Of a stretch of 55,646 bases of DNA, positions 17,131 to 26,584 are shown piece by piece. A model generated the notes under the pieces. It saw only the letters and a program-made list of their open reading frames with translations. It had not been told where the DNA came from and ran no database searches. Made by a program: the position numbers and the translations under genes. Numbering within the stretch: the stretch's first letter is position 1; each line of letters starts with the position of its first letter. The DNA comes from an uncultured Fluviicola sp. (GTDB lineage Bacteria; Bacteroidota; Bacteroidia; Flavobacteriales; Crocinitomicaceae): positions 1 through 55,646 of the forward strand of contig NZ_CAMLDC010000029.1 in NCBI RefSeq assembly GCF_946478805.1. Reading direction: 5' to 3'.

Positions 17131-19008
17131 ATGAATTTTCTTTCCGTTGAAAACCTTACGAAATCCTTTGGGGATCGCGTAATCTTCTCAGATGTTACCT
17201 TTGGTATTGACCAGGGAGACAAGGTTGCCATTGTGGCCAAAAACGGAAATGGTAAGACTACCTTGTTGCGTTGTTTGATGAATCTCGAACAGATTGATTC
17301 AGGAAGAGTAGTTTATAGAAATGACTTACGCGTTGCCTTCATGCAGCAAACGGAAACCCTGGATGAAACACATACGATCCTGGAAGCGGTTTTTTCTCAT
17401 GATTTACCGGAACTTCAAATCGTCAAAAAATACAACCAGGCACTTCGGGAAGGAAACGAGGAAGCCATTCACGAATGTTATGAAGAATTGACCGAGCTCA
17501 ATGCCTGGGATATGGAAGTGAAAGTGAACCAGATCCTTTCCGTCCTGAAACTGAATGATACAAGCCTGCTTGTTGGAAGTCTTTCAGGTGGACAAAAGAA
17601 ACGGGTTGCTCTTGCCCAGGTTTTGGTTGCTGAAGCTGATTTCCTGATCTTAGATGAGCCAACGAATCACCTGGACCTGGATATGATAGAATGGCTGGAA
17701 GAATATCTTTCGAAATCAAAGTCCACGATCTTGATGGTAACGCACGACCGTTATTTCCTGGAAGTGGTATGTGATACCATTTATGAATTAGAAGACAAAA
17801 CAATCTACAAATACAAAGGGAACTTCTCTTATTATTTGGAGAAAAAAGCTGAGCGCCAGGAACAATTACAATCTACGATTGATAAGGCAAGAAATACCTT
17901 CAAGAAGGAGTTGGATTGGATCCGTAAACAGCCGAAAGCACGCGGAACGAAACAAAAAGCACGTGTAGACAGTTTTCAGGATATTAAGAAAGTTGCAAGC
18001 CAACGAATCGACGATGATGAGATCGATATCCCGGTGAAAATGGAGCGCTTGGGTTCCAAAATCCTGGAATTGCATAAGATTGGAAAATCCTACGGTGAAA
18101 AAGTGATCCTGGATAATTTCTCCTACAACTTCCAGCGCAAAGAACGTTTGGGGATTGTTGGAAACAATGGAACCGGAAAATCGACGTTCTTGAATGTCAT
18201 CCATGGAAGAGAAGAAGTTGACAAAGGGAAGGTTGTTACAGGAGAAACGGTAGTTTTCGGGTATTACAGCCAGGAACTGATCAAAGTGGATGAGGATAAA
18301 AAAGTGATCGATGTGATTCGGGATATCGCTGAGTTCATTCCATTGGAAAAAGGAAGACAGCTTTCTGCGGCGCAATTCCTGGAGAAATTCCTGTTTCCGC
18401 GTCACATGCATTACAACTTCGTTCACAAACTGAGTGGTGGAGAGAAGAGACGTTTGAAACTGATGACGGTTTTGATGTCGAATCCGAACTTTTTGATTTT
18501 GGATGAGCCGACGAACGATTTGGATATCTTCGTGATGAGTGTCCTGGAGGATTACCTGAGAACATTTGAAGGATGTCTGATCGTGGTTTCGCATGACCGT
18601 TACTTCATGGACAAGATGGTGGATCACTTGTTTGTTTTTGAAGGGCAGGGAGCAATCAAGGATATTATCGGTAACTACACGGAATTCAGAAAGCAAACCG
18701 CCGCTGATTATAAGAAAGACAAAGCTGCTGCGGATGACAAACCTGTTGAAGTAGTCAAAGTAAAACAGATTTCGGAAGAAACTCAGAAGGAAAAACGAAA
18801 GTTGTCTTTTAAAGAGAAAAGCGAGTTCGATCAGATTGAGAAAGACCTGGAGCGTTTGGAAGAAGAGAAAACCAAATGGACCAATGTATTGTCCGATTCA
18901 AATTCCAATAATGAGCAATTAATGGAAGCAGGAGTGAAATTGGGAGCTATCGTTTCTGAGATAGATGAGAAGACCGAACGCTGGATTGAGTTGTCTGAGT
19001 TTGCTTAA
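17131..19008 (+). CDS. ABC-F family ATPase (Uup-like)
   Basis: A 625-residue soluble protein with two ABC domains and no membrane part, as in ABC-F proteins that act on the ribosome. Domain 1 has Walker A AKNGNGKTT (36-44), signature LSGGQKKR and Walker B LILDEPTNHLD. Domain 2 has GNNGTGKST, LSGGEKRR and LILDEPTNDLD. A charged interdomain linker with an Arg/Lys-rich stretch (RKQPKARGTKQKAR) is present. The last 70 residues are a likely coiled coil (DQIEKDLERLEEEKTKW), as in Uup. Likely roles are ribosome rescue or branched-DNA handling; antibiotic protection is less likely from the overall form. Confidence 0.92.
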   Translation: MNFLSVENLTKSFGDRVIFSDVTFGIDQGDKVAIVAKNGNGKTTLLRCLMNLEQIDSGRVVYRNDLRVAFMQQTETLDETHTILEAVFSHDLPELQIVKKYNQALREGNEEAIHECYEELTELNAWDMEVKVNQILSVLKLNDTSLLVGSLSGGQKKRVALAQVLVAEADFLILDEPTNHLDLDMIEWLEEYLSKSKSTILMVTHDRYFLEVVCDTIYELEDKTIYKYKGNFSYYLEKKAERQEQLQSTIDKARNTFKKELDWIRKQPKARGTKQKARVDSFQDIKKVASQRIDDDEIDIPVKMERLGSKILELHKIGKSYGEKVILDNFSYNFQRKERLGIVGNNGTGKSTFLNVIHGREEVDKGKVVTGETVVFGYYSQELIKVDEDKKVIDVIRDIAEFIPLEKGRQLSAAQFLEKFLFPRHMHYNFVHKLSGGEKRRLKLMTVLMSNPNFLILDEPTNDLDIFVMSVLEDYLRTFEGCLIVVSHDRYFMDKMVDHLFVFEGQGAIKDIIGNYTEFRKQTAADYKKDKAAADDKPVEVVKVKQISEETQKEKRKLSFKEKSEFDQIEKDLERLEEEKTKWTNVLSDSNSNNEQLMEAGVKLGAIVSEIDEKTERWIELSEFA

Positions 19009-19023
19009 ATTCGGATAATTTTG
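18991..19023 (+). promoter_or_regulatory. Possible promoter for the small membrane protein
   Basis: TTG (18991-18993), a 22-bp spacer and TAATTTTG (19016-19023). The next ATG, at 19033, is 9 bases past the box and is followed by the frame discussed for the 19088 gene. Confidence 0.35.
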
Positions 19024-19087
19024 ATCAAATAAATGAAACCCGACCAACATCTACCTTGTCGTATTATATACTCAACTTTACGGGGCA

Positions 19088-19432
19088 TTGTTATATTCAG
19101 GTTTACTGTTTGTAAATGACCTTTCTCTTGAACACATCTACCTGGTACTGGTTTACGGAATGTTAATTGTTCTCATAGCGGGTTATTGGTTGCTTCCGTT
19201 TTATGGATTGTTGTGGTTGTTTCAATCCGTAAAATTTTTGCGGCGAATTCCGTATGATGGCTGGATGCTGCAAGCTGTGGGATGTGTTTCCTACTTTCTT
19301 CTTATTTTCTTTGATAAAATAGATGGAATTGAGATAAGTCCTATCGGATGGGCTTTATGTTATTACCCGCTTGGTATCGGGTTGTTCTTCTGGTATCATT
19401 GGTTGAAAAAAAATAAAAAGATAGAAGTTTAG
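19088..19432 (+). CDS. Small membrane protein, probably 5'-frameshifted
   Basis: A 114-residue protein with about four hydrophobic helices (YLVLVYGMLIVLIAGYWLL, YGLLWLFQSV, AVGCVSYFLLIFF, YYPLGIGLFFWYHW) and a Lys-rich end; I do not recognise a family. The only usual start in frame is the TTG at 19088, but the same frame stays open back to 19037 and reads NPTNIYLVVLYTQLYGALLY, a plausible further membrane helix. Removing one A from the ATGAAACCC at 19033 would give MNPTNIYL directly. This suggests a one-base insertion (natural or an assembly error) at the real start. With the TTG start, the first helix would be cut short. Confidence 0.55.
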   Translation: MLYSGLLFVNDLSLEHIYLVLVYGMLIVLIAGYWLLPFYGLLWLFQSVKFLRRIPYDGWMLQAVGCVSYFLLIFFDKIDGIEISPIGWALCYYPLGIGLFFWYHWLKKNKKIEV

Positions 19433-19450
19433 GCTATTTTTAAAATAAAT

Positions 19451-19482
19451 TTAGACATGACTAAAAAATAGTTTTACATTTG
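19451..19482 (+). promoter_or_regulatory. Promoter for the TonB-dependent receptor
   Basis: TACATTTG (19475-19482) with a weak TTA (19451-19453) 21 bp upstream. The GTG start lies 17 bases after the box, which supports that start. Confidence 0.45.
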
Positions 19483-19498
19483 TGAAAATATTTTTTCC

Positions 19499-21580
19499 GT
19501 GCGATACCTGTTTGCTGTTTTTATTTCTTGTGGAACCTTGGTTTCTTTAGCTCAAAGTCAATCAATTGATTCCCTGGGGATAATTCCCGATTCATTGCGG
19601 GAAATAGAAGAAGTGACAATAACAGGAAGTCGGATTGCCCAATCGAAGAAAAATAGCGTCATTTCAGTTTCAACCCTGGATCAAAAATTATTCCGGGCTA
19701 TTTCAGCCACTTCCATATCCGATGCCTTGAAATTTTCTCCCGGAATCCGGATGGAAACCAATTGCCAGACCTGTAATTACACTCAAGTCAGGATGAACGG
19801 CTTGGGAGGTTCTTATTCACAGATCCTGATCAATGGCAGGCCTTTGTTTTCTTCCTTGATGGGATTGTACGGATTGGAGCAGATCCCGACAAATATTGTC
19901 GACCGGATTGAGGTAGTTAATGGTGGCGGTTCGGTTCTTTACGGTTCAAATGCCATTGCCGGAACAATCAACATCATTACCAAACATCCGGAAACCAATT
20001 TTATTGAAGTGTCGGACAAAGTCTCCATGATTCCGAAAGTACCGGTTGAGCAAGTGGTCCAAATGAACGGAGCCTTCGTTTCGAAATCGAAAAAAAGCGG
20101 GTTCCTTTTCTCTGGAATGAACAAGATCAGGGATGGTTATGACCGGAACGGAGACGGCTTTACCGAAATTCCGAGAATCAATAGCTCCTTGCTTGGAATC
20201 AACGCATTTCAGAATATCGGTAAATCCATTGAACTTCATGCAGATTTTTGGATTTTGCACGAACAGCGTCAGGGAGGTCAGTTCTGGAACGGAGATCCTC
20301 AGCAAGCAGATCAAAGTGAATTCAGAAATCAAATCACCAGCATCGGTCAATTTTCCGGAAATTGGAAATCCCGAAACAAGAAATGGAATATCCAAGCTTA
20401 TACAGGTTATCAGAAAACAAACAGGCATCATTATACGGGACTGAATCATGCAGAAGCTTGGGGAAAAACAGATAATGTAACCTTGCAATCGGGGCTGCAA
20501 TTCAGTTACGCTGAAAAAATCGGGACAAAAAGCAAGTCCACATTGATCGGTGGAGTAGAACATTATTACGATGCCATCCAGGATGAAATCCGGGGATATG
20601 ATTATTTCATCGATCAAAATATAACGCAAGTTGCCGGATTTTTGCAGGATCAGTTTGATCTGGGCGACAATTGGTCATTTGTTGCAGGTGTAAGAACAAC
20701 GAAACATTCGAAGGTTGAGCATCTCATCGTAACTCCAAGAGCGGCTGTTCTGTTCAAACCCAACGGGCAGTGGCAATTTCGATTAGCGTATGGAAATGGA
20801 TTCAAAGCACCGCAAGTTTTCGAAACGGATATGCACATTGCTTTTGCCAACGGTGGAATTTCCCAGATTCGGGTAGACAAAAACCTGAAGAGTGAAAAAT
20901 CGCATGCGTATTCTCTCCAAGTGAATTGGAGTAGGAGACGAAAAAAAATGCTTTATTCTTCCGAATTGACCTTATTTCATACCCAATTGCTTCATTCTTT
21001 TGTCCTGAATGAAATTCCGAGTCCTGATCCAAGTAAAACTTTGCTCCTGAGAACAAATGGTTCCAACGCAGAAGTGAGTGGACTAAGCGAATCTGTGCGT
21101 GTACGTTGGGACAAATACCTGCAAGTGGATCTCAATTTTACTTGCCAGGAATCGCGTTTTACAGAGGCCCAGCAATGGTCATTGGAAGTTGAGCCGATCA
21201 AGCGATTTTTGAGAACTCCGAATATGTATGGCTCTTCCACCATTTCTATATTCCCGGAAGGAATCTGGTCCGGATCGATCAGCTGTGTATATACCGGAAG
21301 CATGTTAGTTCCACACTTTGCCGGAGCACCGGAATTGGTACGGGATGAAATCATACATACAAAATCATTTTGGGATTTGGGAATTCGTGCTGAACGGGCA
21401 ATCCACATTCATCGATTTGAACAGACAGTCCGAATCGGTCTTGGAATTCAGAATGTATTTGACAGTTATCAAACTGATTTTGATACTTCGAAATACCGTG
21501 ATAGCAATTTCATTTACGGGCCACCGAAGCCACGAACTGTTTTCGTAGACCTGAAGTGGGTGATCGGAGGGAAACATTGA
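19499..21580 (+). CDS. TonB-dependent outer-membrane receptor
   Basis: A 693-residue outer-membrane receptor for active uptake powered by TonB. A signal peptide (RYLFAVFISCGTLVSLAQS) is followed by EVTITGSRIAQSKK, a plug domain (about 45-150) with ISDALKFSPGIRMETNCQTC, VRMNGLGGSYSQILINGRPL, DRIEVVNGGGSVLYGSNAIAG and INIITK, then a beta-barrel that ends in VFVDLKWVIG. A CxxC in the plug (NCQTCN) is typical of a Bacteroidota subgroup. The substrate is not clear; siderophore, heme, cobalamin or copper are all possible. The start is GTG, placed 17 bases after a TAnnTTTG box. No carboxypeptidase-like N-terminal domain and no SusD partner are present, so a polysaccharide role is unlikely. Confidence 0.92.
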   Translation: MRYLFAVFISCGTLVSLAQSQSIDSLGIIPDSLREIEEVTITGSRIAQSKKNSVISVSTLDQKLFRAISATSISDALKFSPGIRMETNCQTCNYTQVRMNGLGGSYSQILINGRPLFSSLMGLYGLEQIPTNIVDRIEVVNGGGSVLYGSNAIAGTINIITKHPETNFIEVSDKVSMIPKVPVEQVVQMNGAFVSKSKKSGFLFSGMNKIRDGYDRNGDGFTEIPRINSSLLGINAFQNIGKSIELHADFWILHEQRQGGQFWNGDPQQADQSEFRNQITSIGQFSGNWKSRNKKWNIQAYTGYQKTNRHHYTGLNHAEAWGKTDNVTLQSGLQFSYAEKIGTKSKSTLIGGVEHYYDAIQDEIRGYDYFIDQNITQVAGFLQDQFDLGDNWSFVAGVRTTKHSKVEHLIVTPRAAVLFKPNGQWQFRLAYGNGFKAPQVFETDMHIAFANGGISQIRVDKNLKSEKSHAYSLQVNWSRRRKKMLYSSELTLFHTQLLHSFVLNEIPSPDPSKTLLLRTNGSNAEVSGLSESVRVRWDKYLQVDLNFTCQESRFTEAQQWSLEVEPIKRFLRTPNMYGSSTISIFPEGIWSGSISCVYTGSMLVPHFAGAPELVRDEIIHTKSFWDLGIRAERAIHIHRFEQTVRIGLGIQNVFDSYQTDFDTSKYRDSNFIYGPPKPRTVFVDLKWVIGGKH

Positions 21581-21585
21581 ATTGA

Positions 21586-21618
21586 AATTCGGATTTATTT
21601 TTCAATTAAATCCGAATT
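21586..21618. terminator. Shared terminator between convergent genes
   Basis: A perfect 12-bp stem (AATTCGGATTTA / TAAATCCGAATT) with a 9-nt loop. The right arm covers the stop codon of the minus-strand phosphatase gene. Confidence 0.65.
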
Positions 21619-23573
21619 CCGATCACACAGATATCGTCCACTTGTTCCAATTCACCTTTCCAGTTTTCGAAGGTAGCTTCCAGATGTTCTTTCTGTTCTT
21701 CCATCGGACAATCATGAATTGCCAGAATGGAATCTTTGAATTGCTTGTATTTGAATTTCTTTCCATTCTGACCACCGAACTGATCTGCATATCCGTCAGT
21801 AAACAAATAGATGGTTGTTTTCGGTTCAAGGATCATCGAATGCGTATTGAATGGTTTTTCATCCGCATAAGTCCCGATAGGTTGTTTATCAGCCTTCCAT
21901 TCGATTATTTCATTGCTTCCGGAAGGAACTAACCAAAGCGGATTATTTGCCCCGGACCAAAGTAATTCCTTAGTTCTTACGTTCAGACAACCCAAACTGA
22001 TATCCATTCCGTCCTTTACGTTTTCCACACTTTTGTTGAAGGTTGAAATAACCAATTCCCGCGTTTTGTCGAGAATTTTGCCGGGTTCCACTAAATTAAA
22101 CTCTAAAACGGAACGATTCAGTGCATTACAGCAAATCACACTGACCATTGCTCCGGGAACACCGTGCCCGGTACAATCTGCCGCTGCAAAGAACAGGTAC
22201 TCTTCCGAAACCGGACCATTTGAAATGGTATGTCTTTCCAGCCAATAAAAGTCTCCTGCAACAATATCCTTTGGTTTGTAAAGAATGAAACTTTCCGGAA
22301 GTGTTTGATGCCAATAATCCGTGGCTGGAAGAATGGCATCCTGCAAACGTTTTGCATAAGTGATGGAATCCAGGATTTCCCGGTTTTTGTGTTGTAATGC
22401 ATCTTTCTGATCTTCAACCAGTTTTTTTTGTTCCAAGATGATTCGATTGGCCCTGTTTTGTTGTTTCAATGAGCGGAATAACAAGAATCCCAAACCAATA
22501 AAAACGATCATGCTCCCGGCAAAGAAATACTTCTGGGTCTGTTCACTTTTGATTTGTTTCTTCTGATTCTCAATCTGGATTTTCTTCTTGTCAGAATCAT
22601 ATTTCTTGGTCAGTTCCGAAAGTTGTCGTGTGTTCTCCAAAGAAAAAATGGAATCCTTGATATCGAGGTAGGTTCGCTGGATCTCAAATCCTTTTTTGTA
22701 TTCGGCAGTTGCGTAGTACAAATTAGCCAAATGAAAATGAGTAGCCATCGTGTTGGCATTGTAAATATTGGGAGAATTGTCAATGCTGGCTAGAAAAAGT
22801 GGCAACGCTTTCGGATATTGTTTCTGATAATAGTAGGCCAATCCCATATTATCAGTCCAAGTGATACCCCGACCATCTGAACCCAATATATTTACCGCCT
22901 TTTCATAATATTCAATGGCTTTTGCATAATTTTTTTGCTTCATGAAAATATTGGCATAGTTCCCATAAACATTCGGATCTACGGTCTTAAGCTGGTTCAT
23001 GATATTTAGTGCCTTTTTGATATTGACAGTAGCGGAATCCAATTTGTTCATGAACTCGTAGCAGATGCTCAGATTCTGATAAATGATCAACTGGCCCTGA
23101 AGAAACCCGTTCTTGATGAAGATCTTATTCGATTCGCGAAATTTTGCGATTGCTTCCGGGTTTCTTTTCAGATCGCGGTACAAAATCCCAATATTTGCTT
23201 CGCTTTTTGCAATCCCCATTTCATCATTTACTTTTTTATAATAACTGATGGCAAGTTGATAATTCTCAATGGACTTAGGAATATTTCCGGCTTCGTCCAT
23301 CAAGATTCCCAGGTTTTTGTAAGCTAAAGCGATTCCGGGAGCGTAGTTTAATTTTTTGGCAAGTTTCACATTGTCGAGAAGCAATTTTTCCATTTGCTTT
23401 GGATGGGAATATTTGAAACTCCAGGAAATTTCGTTTTGAAAAATGACTTTATTGGTGTCGTTTTTCATCTTTGAACAAACGGTCAGAATTGAATCGAGTT
23501 GATTTTTTGTCTGTGAATAGGTGAGATTCTGAATAAGGAATAACAATGCAAGGACAAGTAGGTTTTGCTTCAT
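21606..23573 (-). CDS. TPR protein with SpoIIE-type PP2C phosphatase domain, copy 1
   Basis: About 655 residues. A signal peptide (MKQNLLVLALLFLIQNLTYS) precedes a periplasmic array of about six TPR units (residues 60-330; for example GIALAYKNLGILMDEAGNIP), a coiled segment, a membrane helix (FFAGSMIVFIGLGFLLF) and a cytosolic SpoIIE domain. Its PP2C motifs are complete: DIVAGDFYW, AADCTGHGVPGAMVS, GMDISLGCL, LFTDGYADQFGG and VDDICVIGI. It would dephosphorylate Ser/Thr in a partner-switch or similar pathway. The chosen ATG is at 23573; the longer frame to 23636 adds 21 residues before the signal peptide. A paralogue lies at 51822-53930. Confidence 0.88.
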   Translation of the reverse strand: MKQNLLVLALLFLIQNLTYSQTKNQLDSILTVCSKMKNDTNKVIFQNEISWSFKYSHPKQMEKLLLDNVKLAKKLNYAPGIALAYKNLGILMDEAGNIPKSIENYQLAISYYKKVNDEMGIAKSEANIGILYRDLKRNPEAIAKFRESNKIFIKNGFLQGQLIIYQNLSICYEFMNKLDSATVNIKKALNIMNQLKTVDPNVYGNYANIFMKQKNYAKAIEYYEKAVNILGSDGRGITWTDNMGLAYYYQKQYPKALPLFLASIDNSPNIYNANTMATHFHLANLYYATAEYKKGFEIQRTYLDIKDSIFSLENTRQLSELTKKYDSDKKKIQIENQKKQIKSEQTQKYFFAGSMIVFIGLGFLLFRSLKQQNRANRIILEQKKLVEDQKDALQHKNREILDSITYAKRLQDAILPATDYWHQTLPESFILYKPKDIVAGDFYWLERHTISNGPVSEEYLFFAAADCTGHGVPGAMVSVICCNALNRSVLEFNLVEPGKILDKTRELVISTFNKSVENVKDGMDISLGCLNVRTKELLWSGANNPLWLVPSGSNEIIEWKADKQPIGTYADEKPFNTHSMILEPKTTIYLFTDGYADQFGGQNGKKFKYKQFKDSILAIHDCPMEEQKEHLEATFENWKGELEQVDDICVIGIRI

Positions 23574-23724
23574 AAGTTTGGCAGCGCTAAAAGTAAATCG
23601 AACTAAAATTAATAAAATAGTCTTGATGACTTCCATTTGAATGATTTCGATTCTCTTTAAAGGATAGAAAGTTTATTTTTAGTAGTATAAAATGTAAGAG
23701 ATTGATTATTTTTAGAATAAAAAC

Positions 23725-24276
23725 ATGATTGCCAGAATTATTCTCCTATTTCTTATTGTTTGCAGCTTTTCCGCTTATACTCAAGTTTCGGATTCCGAGA
23801 TGGAAGCCCTGAAAACCAAATGGCGTGCAGAATTGAGGTTGAAAGGTCACGAAATGGTTCGGAAAATGAACATAGCGCCTGGAATGAGCGAGTTTTCAGA
23901 TTCCATTCAACGCCTGTTTTTGGAAGACACCTTTGTCGTCGAGAATTTATATCACAGGCAATTGGAAAAAGAATCCACGACTTTAGGAATGAATAAGGCA
24001 AACCTGGCTTGCGCTTCAGAATATGAACAATTGGTCGGCAAGTACTTCACAATTCTCTCCGCCAAAATGAACAGTGAAGACAAGGATTTGTTGAGTTCCT
24101 GGCAAGACGATTGGAAAACAATGATGGAAAAAGAACGTACCCTTATCGGTAAGCTAATGCAGGAAGAATACAGCGGAGGAGGAAGCATACATTCCGTTGA
24201 ATACACCGATCGTTTAATGAAGCAACAAAAACACCATCTCCTGATACTGATTGATTACCTGACACATCTAATTTGA
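23725..24276 (+). CDS. Secreted LprI-like protein
   Basis: A 183-residue protein with a signal peptide (IARIILLFLIVCSFSAYTQ). The C-terminal 90 residues resemble the LprI/DUF1311 fold: CASEYEQLVGKYFTILSAKM, WQDDWKTMMEKERTLIG and GGGSIHSVEYTDRLMKQQ. LprI proteins inhibit lysozyme in some bacteria, but that activity is not implied here. It starts a likely operon: the lipase gene begins 5 bases after its stop. Confidence 0.6.
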   Translation: MIARIILLFLIVCSFSAYTQVSDSEMEALKTKWRAELRLKGHEMVRKMNIAPGMSEFSDSIQRLFLEDTFVVENLYHRQLEKESTTLGMNKANLACASEYEQLVGKYFTILSAKMNSEDKDLLSSWQDDWKTMMEKERTLIGKLMQEEYSGGGSIHSVEYTDRLMKQQKHHLLILIDYLTHLI

Positions 24277-24280
24277 TTCC

Positions 24281-25363
24281 ATGAAAAAGCAATTCTTTCT
24301 TTTCCTATTCATCTCTTTATCGATCAACTGTACTCATGCCCAATTAAAACCGGGGTATGATAAGTATGAAGCGATGGAGTTATTGAAAGTCAATTTTCAA
24401 TTTGCAGATTCCACTTATTCTGATTCGATGCCGACTCCTGAGAGATTTGCGTTCAAATACCGCTCAAAAACAGTTGGGTTTGATAATAAATGGGATTATT
24501 GGGAAGATAAGACCGGAGTGGGAGTTTTGTCTTTAAGAGGAACAACGGGAACTTTTGCCAGTTGGGGGGCAAATTTTTATGCCGGGATGGTTCCTGCAAA
24601 GGGATGGATCAAGATCAGTGAAAAAGACACGTTTTATTATGAATTATCCAAAGATCCCAAAGCATTGGTTCATGTTGGGTGGACAACAGCTTTAGGTTGT
24701 ATTTGGCAAGACATGGATTCTCTGCTTTTTGCTCAAATCGACCAGGGAAAGAAGGAGTTTTACATTACAGGGCACAGCCAGGGTGGAGCTTTGGCGTATT
24801 TACTTACGGCTCATCTCCTGATCATGAAGGAGAACGGGATCATTCCGGCAGATGTTCAATTTAAAACGTATTGCAGCGCAGCACCGAAACCGGGGAACCT
24901 CTATTTTGCTTATTATTATGAAAAGATGACGCAAGATGGTTGGGCTTACAATACGGTAAATTCACTGGATTGGGTACCTGAATCTCCTTTTTCAGTTCAA
25001 ACCGTGAATGATTTCAACGGTGTCAATCCGTTTCAGAATGCTAAAAAAGCAATCAGGAAATTACCGTTTTTCCCGCGATTGGTAGTTCGACACATGTATA
25101 ACAAAATGGATCGGCCTTCTCGTAAAACGCAACGCCGTTTTGAAAAATACCTGGGTTTGAAAGTAGGTAAATTGATGACAAAGAATCTAAAGGGATTTGA
25201 ACCTCCCAAATTGTCCCAGTCTACAACTTTTACGCGTTGCGGAAATTTCATCGTTCTTTATCCTGATATAACCTATTATACCAGGTTTCCGCAGGATCCA
25301 AAAGCGATTTTTATGAATCACATGTTGGAACCTTATTTGATGATGATGGAAAAGCTAAAATAA
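24281..25363 (+). CDS. Secreted class 3-type lipase
   Basis: A 360-residue alpha/beta hydrolase with a signal peptide (FFLFLFISLSINCTHA). The nucleophile elbow GHSQGG holds Ser166; the family pattern places the acid at Asp230 (NSLDWVP) and the base at His347 (FMNHMLEP). VLSLRGTTGT, HVGWTTALG and YCSAAPKPGN are typical of fungal-type (class 3) lipases. It would cleave acyl esters outside the cytosol. It lies 5 bases after the LprI-like gene and 29 before a lipoprotein gene, so the three are probably co-transcribed. The substrate is unknown. Confidence 0.85.
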   Translation: MKKQFFLFLFISLSINCTHAQLKPGYDKYEAMELLKVNFQFADSTYSDSMPTPERFAFKYRSKTVGFDNKWDYWEDKTGVGVLSLRGTTGTFASWGANFYAGMVPAKGWIKISEKDTFYYELSKDPKALVHVGWTTALGCIWQDMDSLLFAQIDQGKKEFYITGHSQGGALAYLLTAHLLIMKENGIIPADVQFKTYCSAAPKPGNLYFAYYYEKMTQDGWAYNTVNSLDWVPESPFSVQTVNDFNGVNPFQNAKKAIRKLPFFPRLVVRHMYNKMDRPSRKTQRRFEKYLGLKVGKLMTKNLKGFEPPKLSQSTTFTRCGNFIVLYPDITYYTRFPQDPKAIFMNHMLEPYLMMMEKLK

Positions 25364-25392
25364 AGTGTAAATTTGTTTCAAATAAGCACCTA

Positions 25393-25869
25393 ATGAAAAT
25401 TATATTCTACCTATTTTTGGTAATCTTTATCTGTTCGTGTAAAAAAGAACAAGCGAAGCCGTTAGAGCATGTGGATGTTGTAGCACCCTGTGAACAGGAT
25501 TATGCACTGTATGATTATGATAGTGTTTATTATTCCGGAACTCCCAATTTCCCCGATGCAAACTATGTAATTAAGTTTGGGCTTAATAACGGTGATTATT
25601 ATGAATTTGCCTTCGCTAAAATTCCAACTACCGGTTTTTACAGCCTGAATGATCCTGCTACTCCCTTTATTGATGATGACTTTGGATTTAAGTGTGTTAG
25701 TGGTTTTTTGGCTTATACCGGTTTTCCATCAACCTCTTATACCGGCAAAGGTATATTTGTGGAATCCAATCCGAAATATTTGATTATTTCTTTCTGTCAG
25801 CAGGATGCATACATATTTCCGGGTTTTGATGAAGTAACTTATTCAATTAAAATTAAAAAGGAGTACTGA
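25393..25869 (+). CDS. Small lipoprotein of unknown function
   Basis: A 158-residue protein with the lipoprotein signal IIFYLFLVIFICSCKK; the Cys is followed by Lys-Lys. The mature part is rich in Tyr, Asp and Pro (DYALYDYDSVYYSGTPNFPD) with beta-type segments and resembles no family I know. It follows the lipase gene by 29 bases and may be its partner on the membrane. The following gap (25870-26049) has a TATATTTG box at 25896-25903 and a 20-codon open frame at 25918-25980, but no clear gene. Confidence 0.65.
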   Translation: MKIIFYLFLVIFICSCKKEQAKPLEHVDVVAPCEQDYALYDYDSVYYSGTPNFPDANYVIKFGLNNGDYYEFAFAKIPTTGFYSLNDPATPFIDDDFGFKCVSGFLAYTGFPSTSYTGKGIFVESNPKYLIISFCQQDAYIFPGFDEVTYSIKIKKEY

Positions 25870-26049
25870 TCCTGGTGCAATTATCGAAATAACAGTATAT
25901 TTGAGTAACACGGTTTTATGACGCTGATGCTATTCACTTGCCATTTTTCATCCATTTTACAGGGATTAAATACACAATAAGAATTTTGATTTTTTTATTG
26001 GGATAGCATTGAATGTTTGCAAATAATCGGGTGAATCAGTTTAACTCAA

Positions 26050-26583
26050 ATGAATCAGATCATGAATGATTATCAACGATTTTCAGAAACTCAAAAATTT
26101 AGACAATGGTGGTTGTGGTTCCTTTTTGCGGGAATTAAAGGAGTAATGGGCTTTTTCATTGTTACACAGGTTCTTTTCGGACAGCCATTTGGGAATAATA
26201 TTGCAGACAATGCCGCATTATTGATGGGTTTCTTATTTATGCTTATTTTATCGCTCCTGTTTTTCATTATGAAACTGGAAACACGTATTTCAGATAGGGG
26301 AATAGATGTCCGCTTCTTTCCCATACAATTGAAATTCCGTCATTACAGTTGGGAAGATCTGGACCGGGTTTATTTACGGGAATATTCTCCCTTGGCTGAA
26401 TATGGTGGATGGGGAATGCGCTATAGCTTTGGCGGAAATGGCAGGGCTTTGAATGTTTCCGGGAAAATGGGGTTGCAGCTGGTTTTCAAGGATGGAAGGA
26501 AGCTTTTGATCGGGACGAAAAAAGCTTTTGAGATAGAACAACTGCTTGAACTGTATAAAATAAAAAAAAATGAGTTAGAATAG
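26050..26583 (+). CDS. Two-helix membrane protein with PH-like domain
   Basis: A 177-residue protein with two membrane helices (WLWFLFAGIKGVMGFFIVTQV and AALLMGFLFMLILSLLFFIM) followed by a compact beta-rich domain with RISDRGIDVRFFP, YSWEDLDRVYLREY and GKMGLQLVFKDGRKLLIGTK. The second part resembles bacterial PH-like domains that follow membrane hairpins. The start could be ATG 26050 or 26062. The next small open frame begins 1 base after its stop. The function is unknown. Confidence 0.65.
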   Translation: MNQIMNDYQRFSETQKFRQWWLWFLFAGIKGVMGFFIVTQVLFGQPFGNNIADNAALLMGFLFMLILSLLFFIMKLETRISDRGIDVRFFPIQLKFRHYSWEDLDRVYLREYSPLAEYGGWGMRYSFGGNGRALNVSGKMGLQLVFKDGRKLLIGTKKAFEIEQLLELYKIKKNELE

Positions 26584-26584
26584 T

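Noticed and set aside
17866..18696. 276-codon open frame on the minus strand inside the ABC-F gene
   Set aside because: It is fully antisense to a clear ABC-F gene with intact motifs, and its product is low in recognisable structure; a shadow frame.
19946..20629. 227-codon open frame on the minus strand inside the TonB receptor gene
   Set aside because: It is antisense to a well-supported receptor gene and has no family features.
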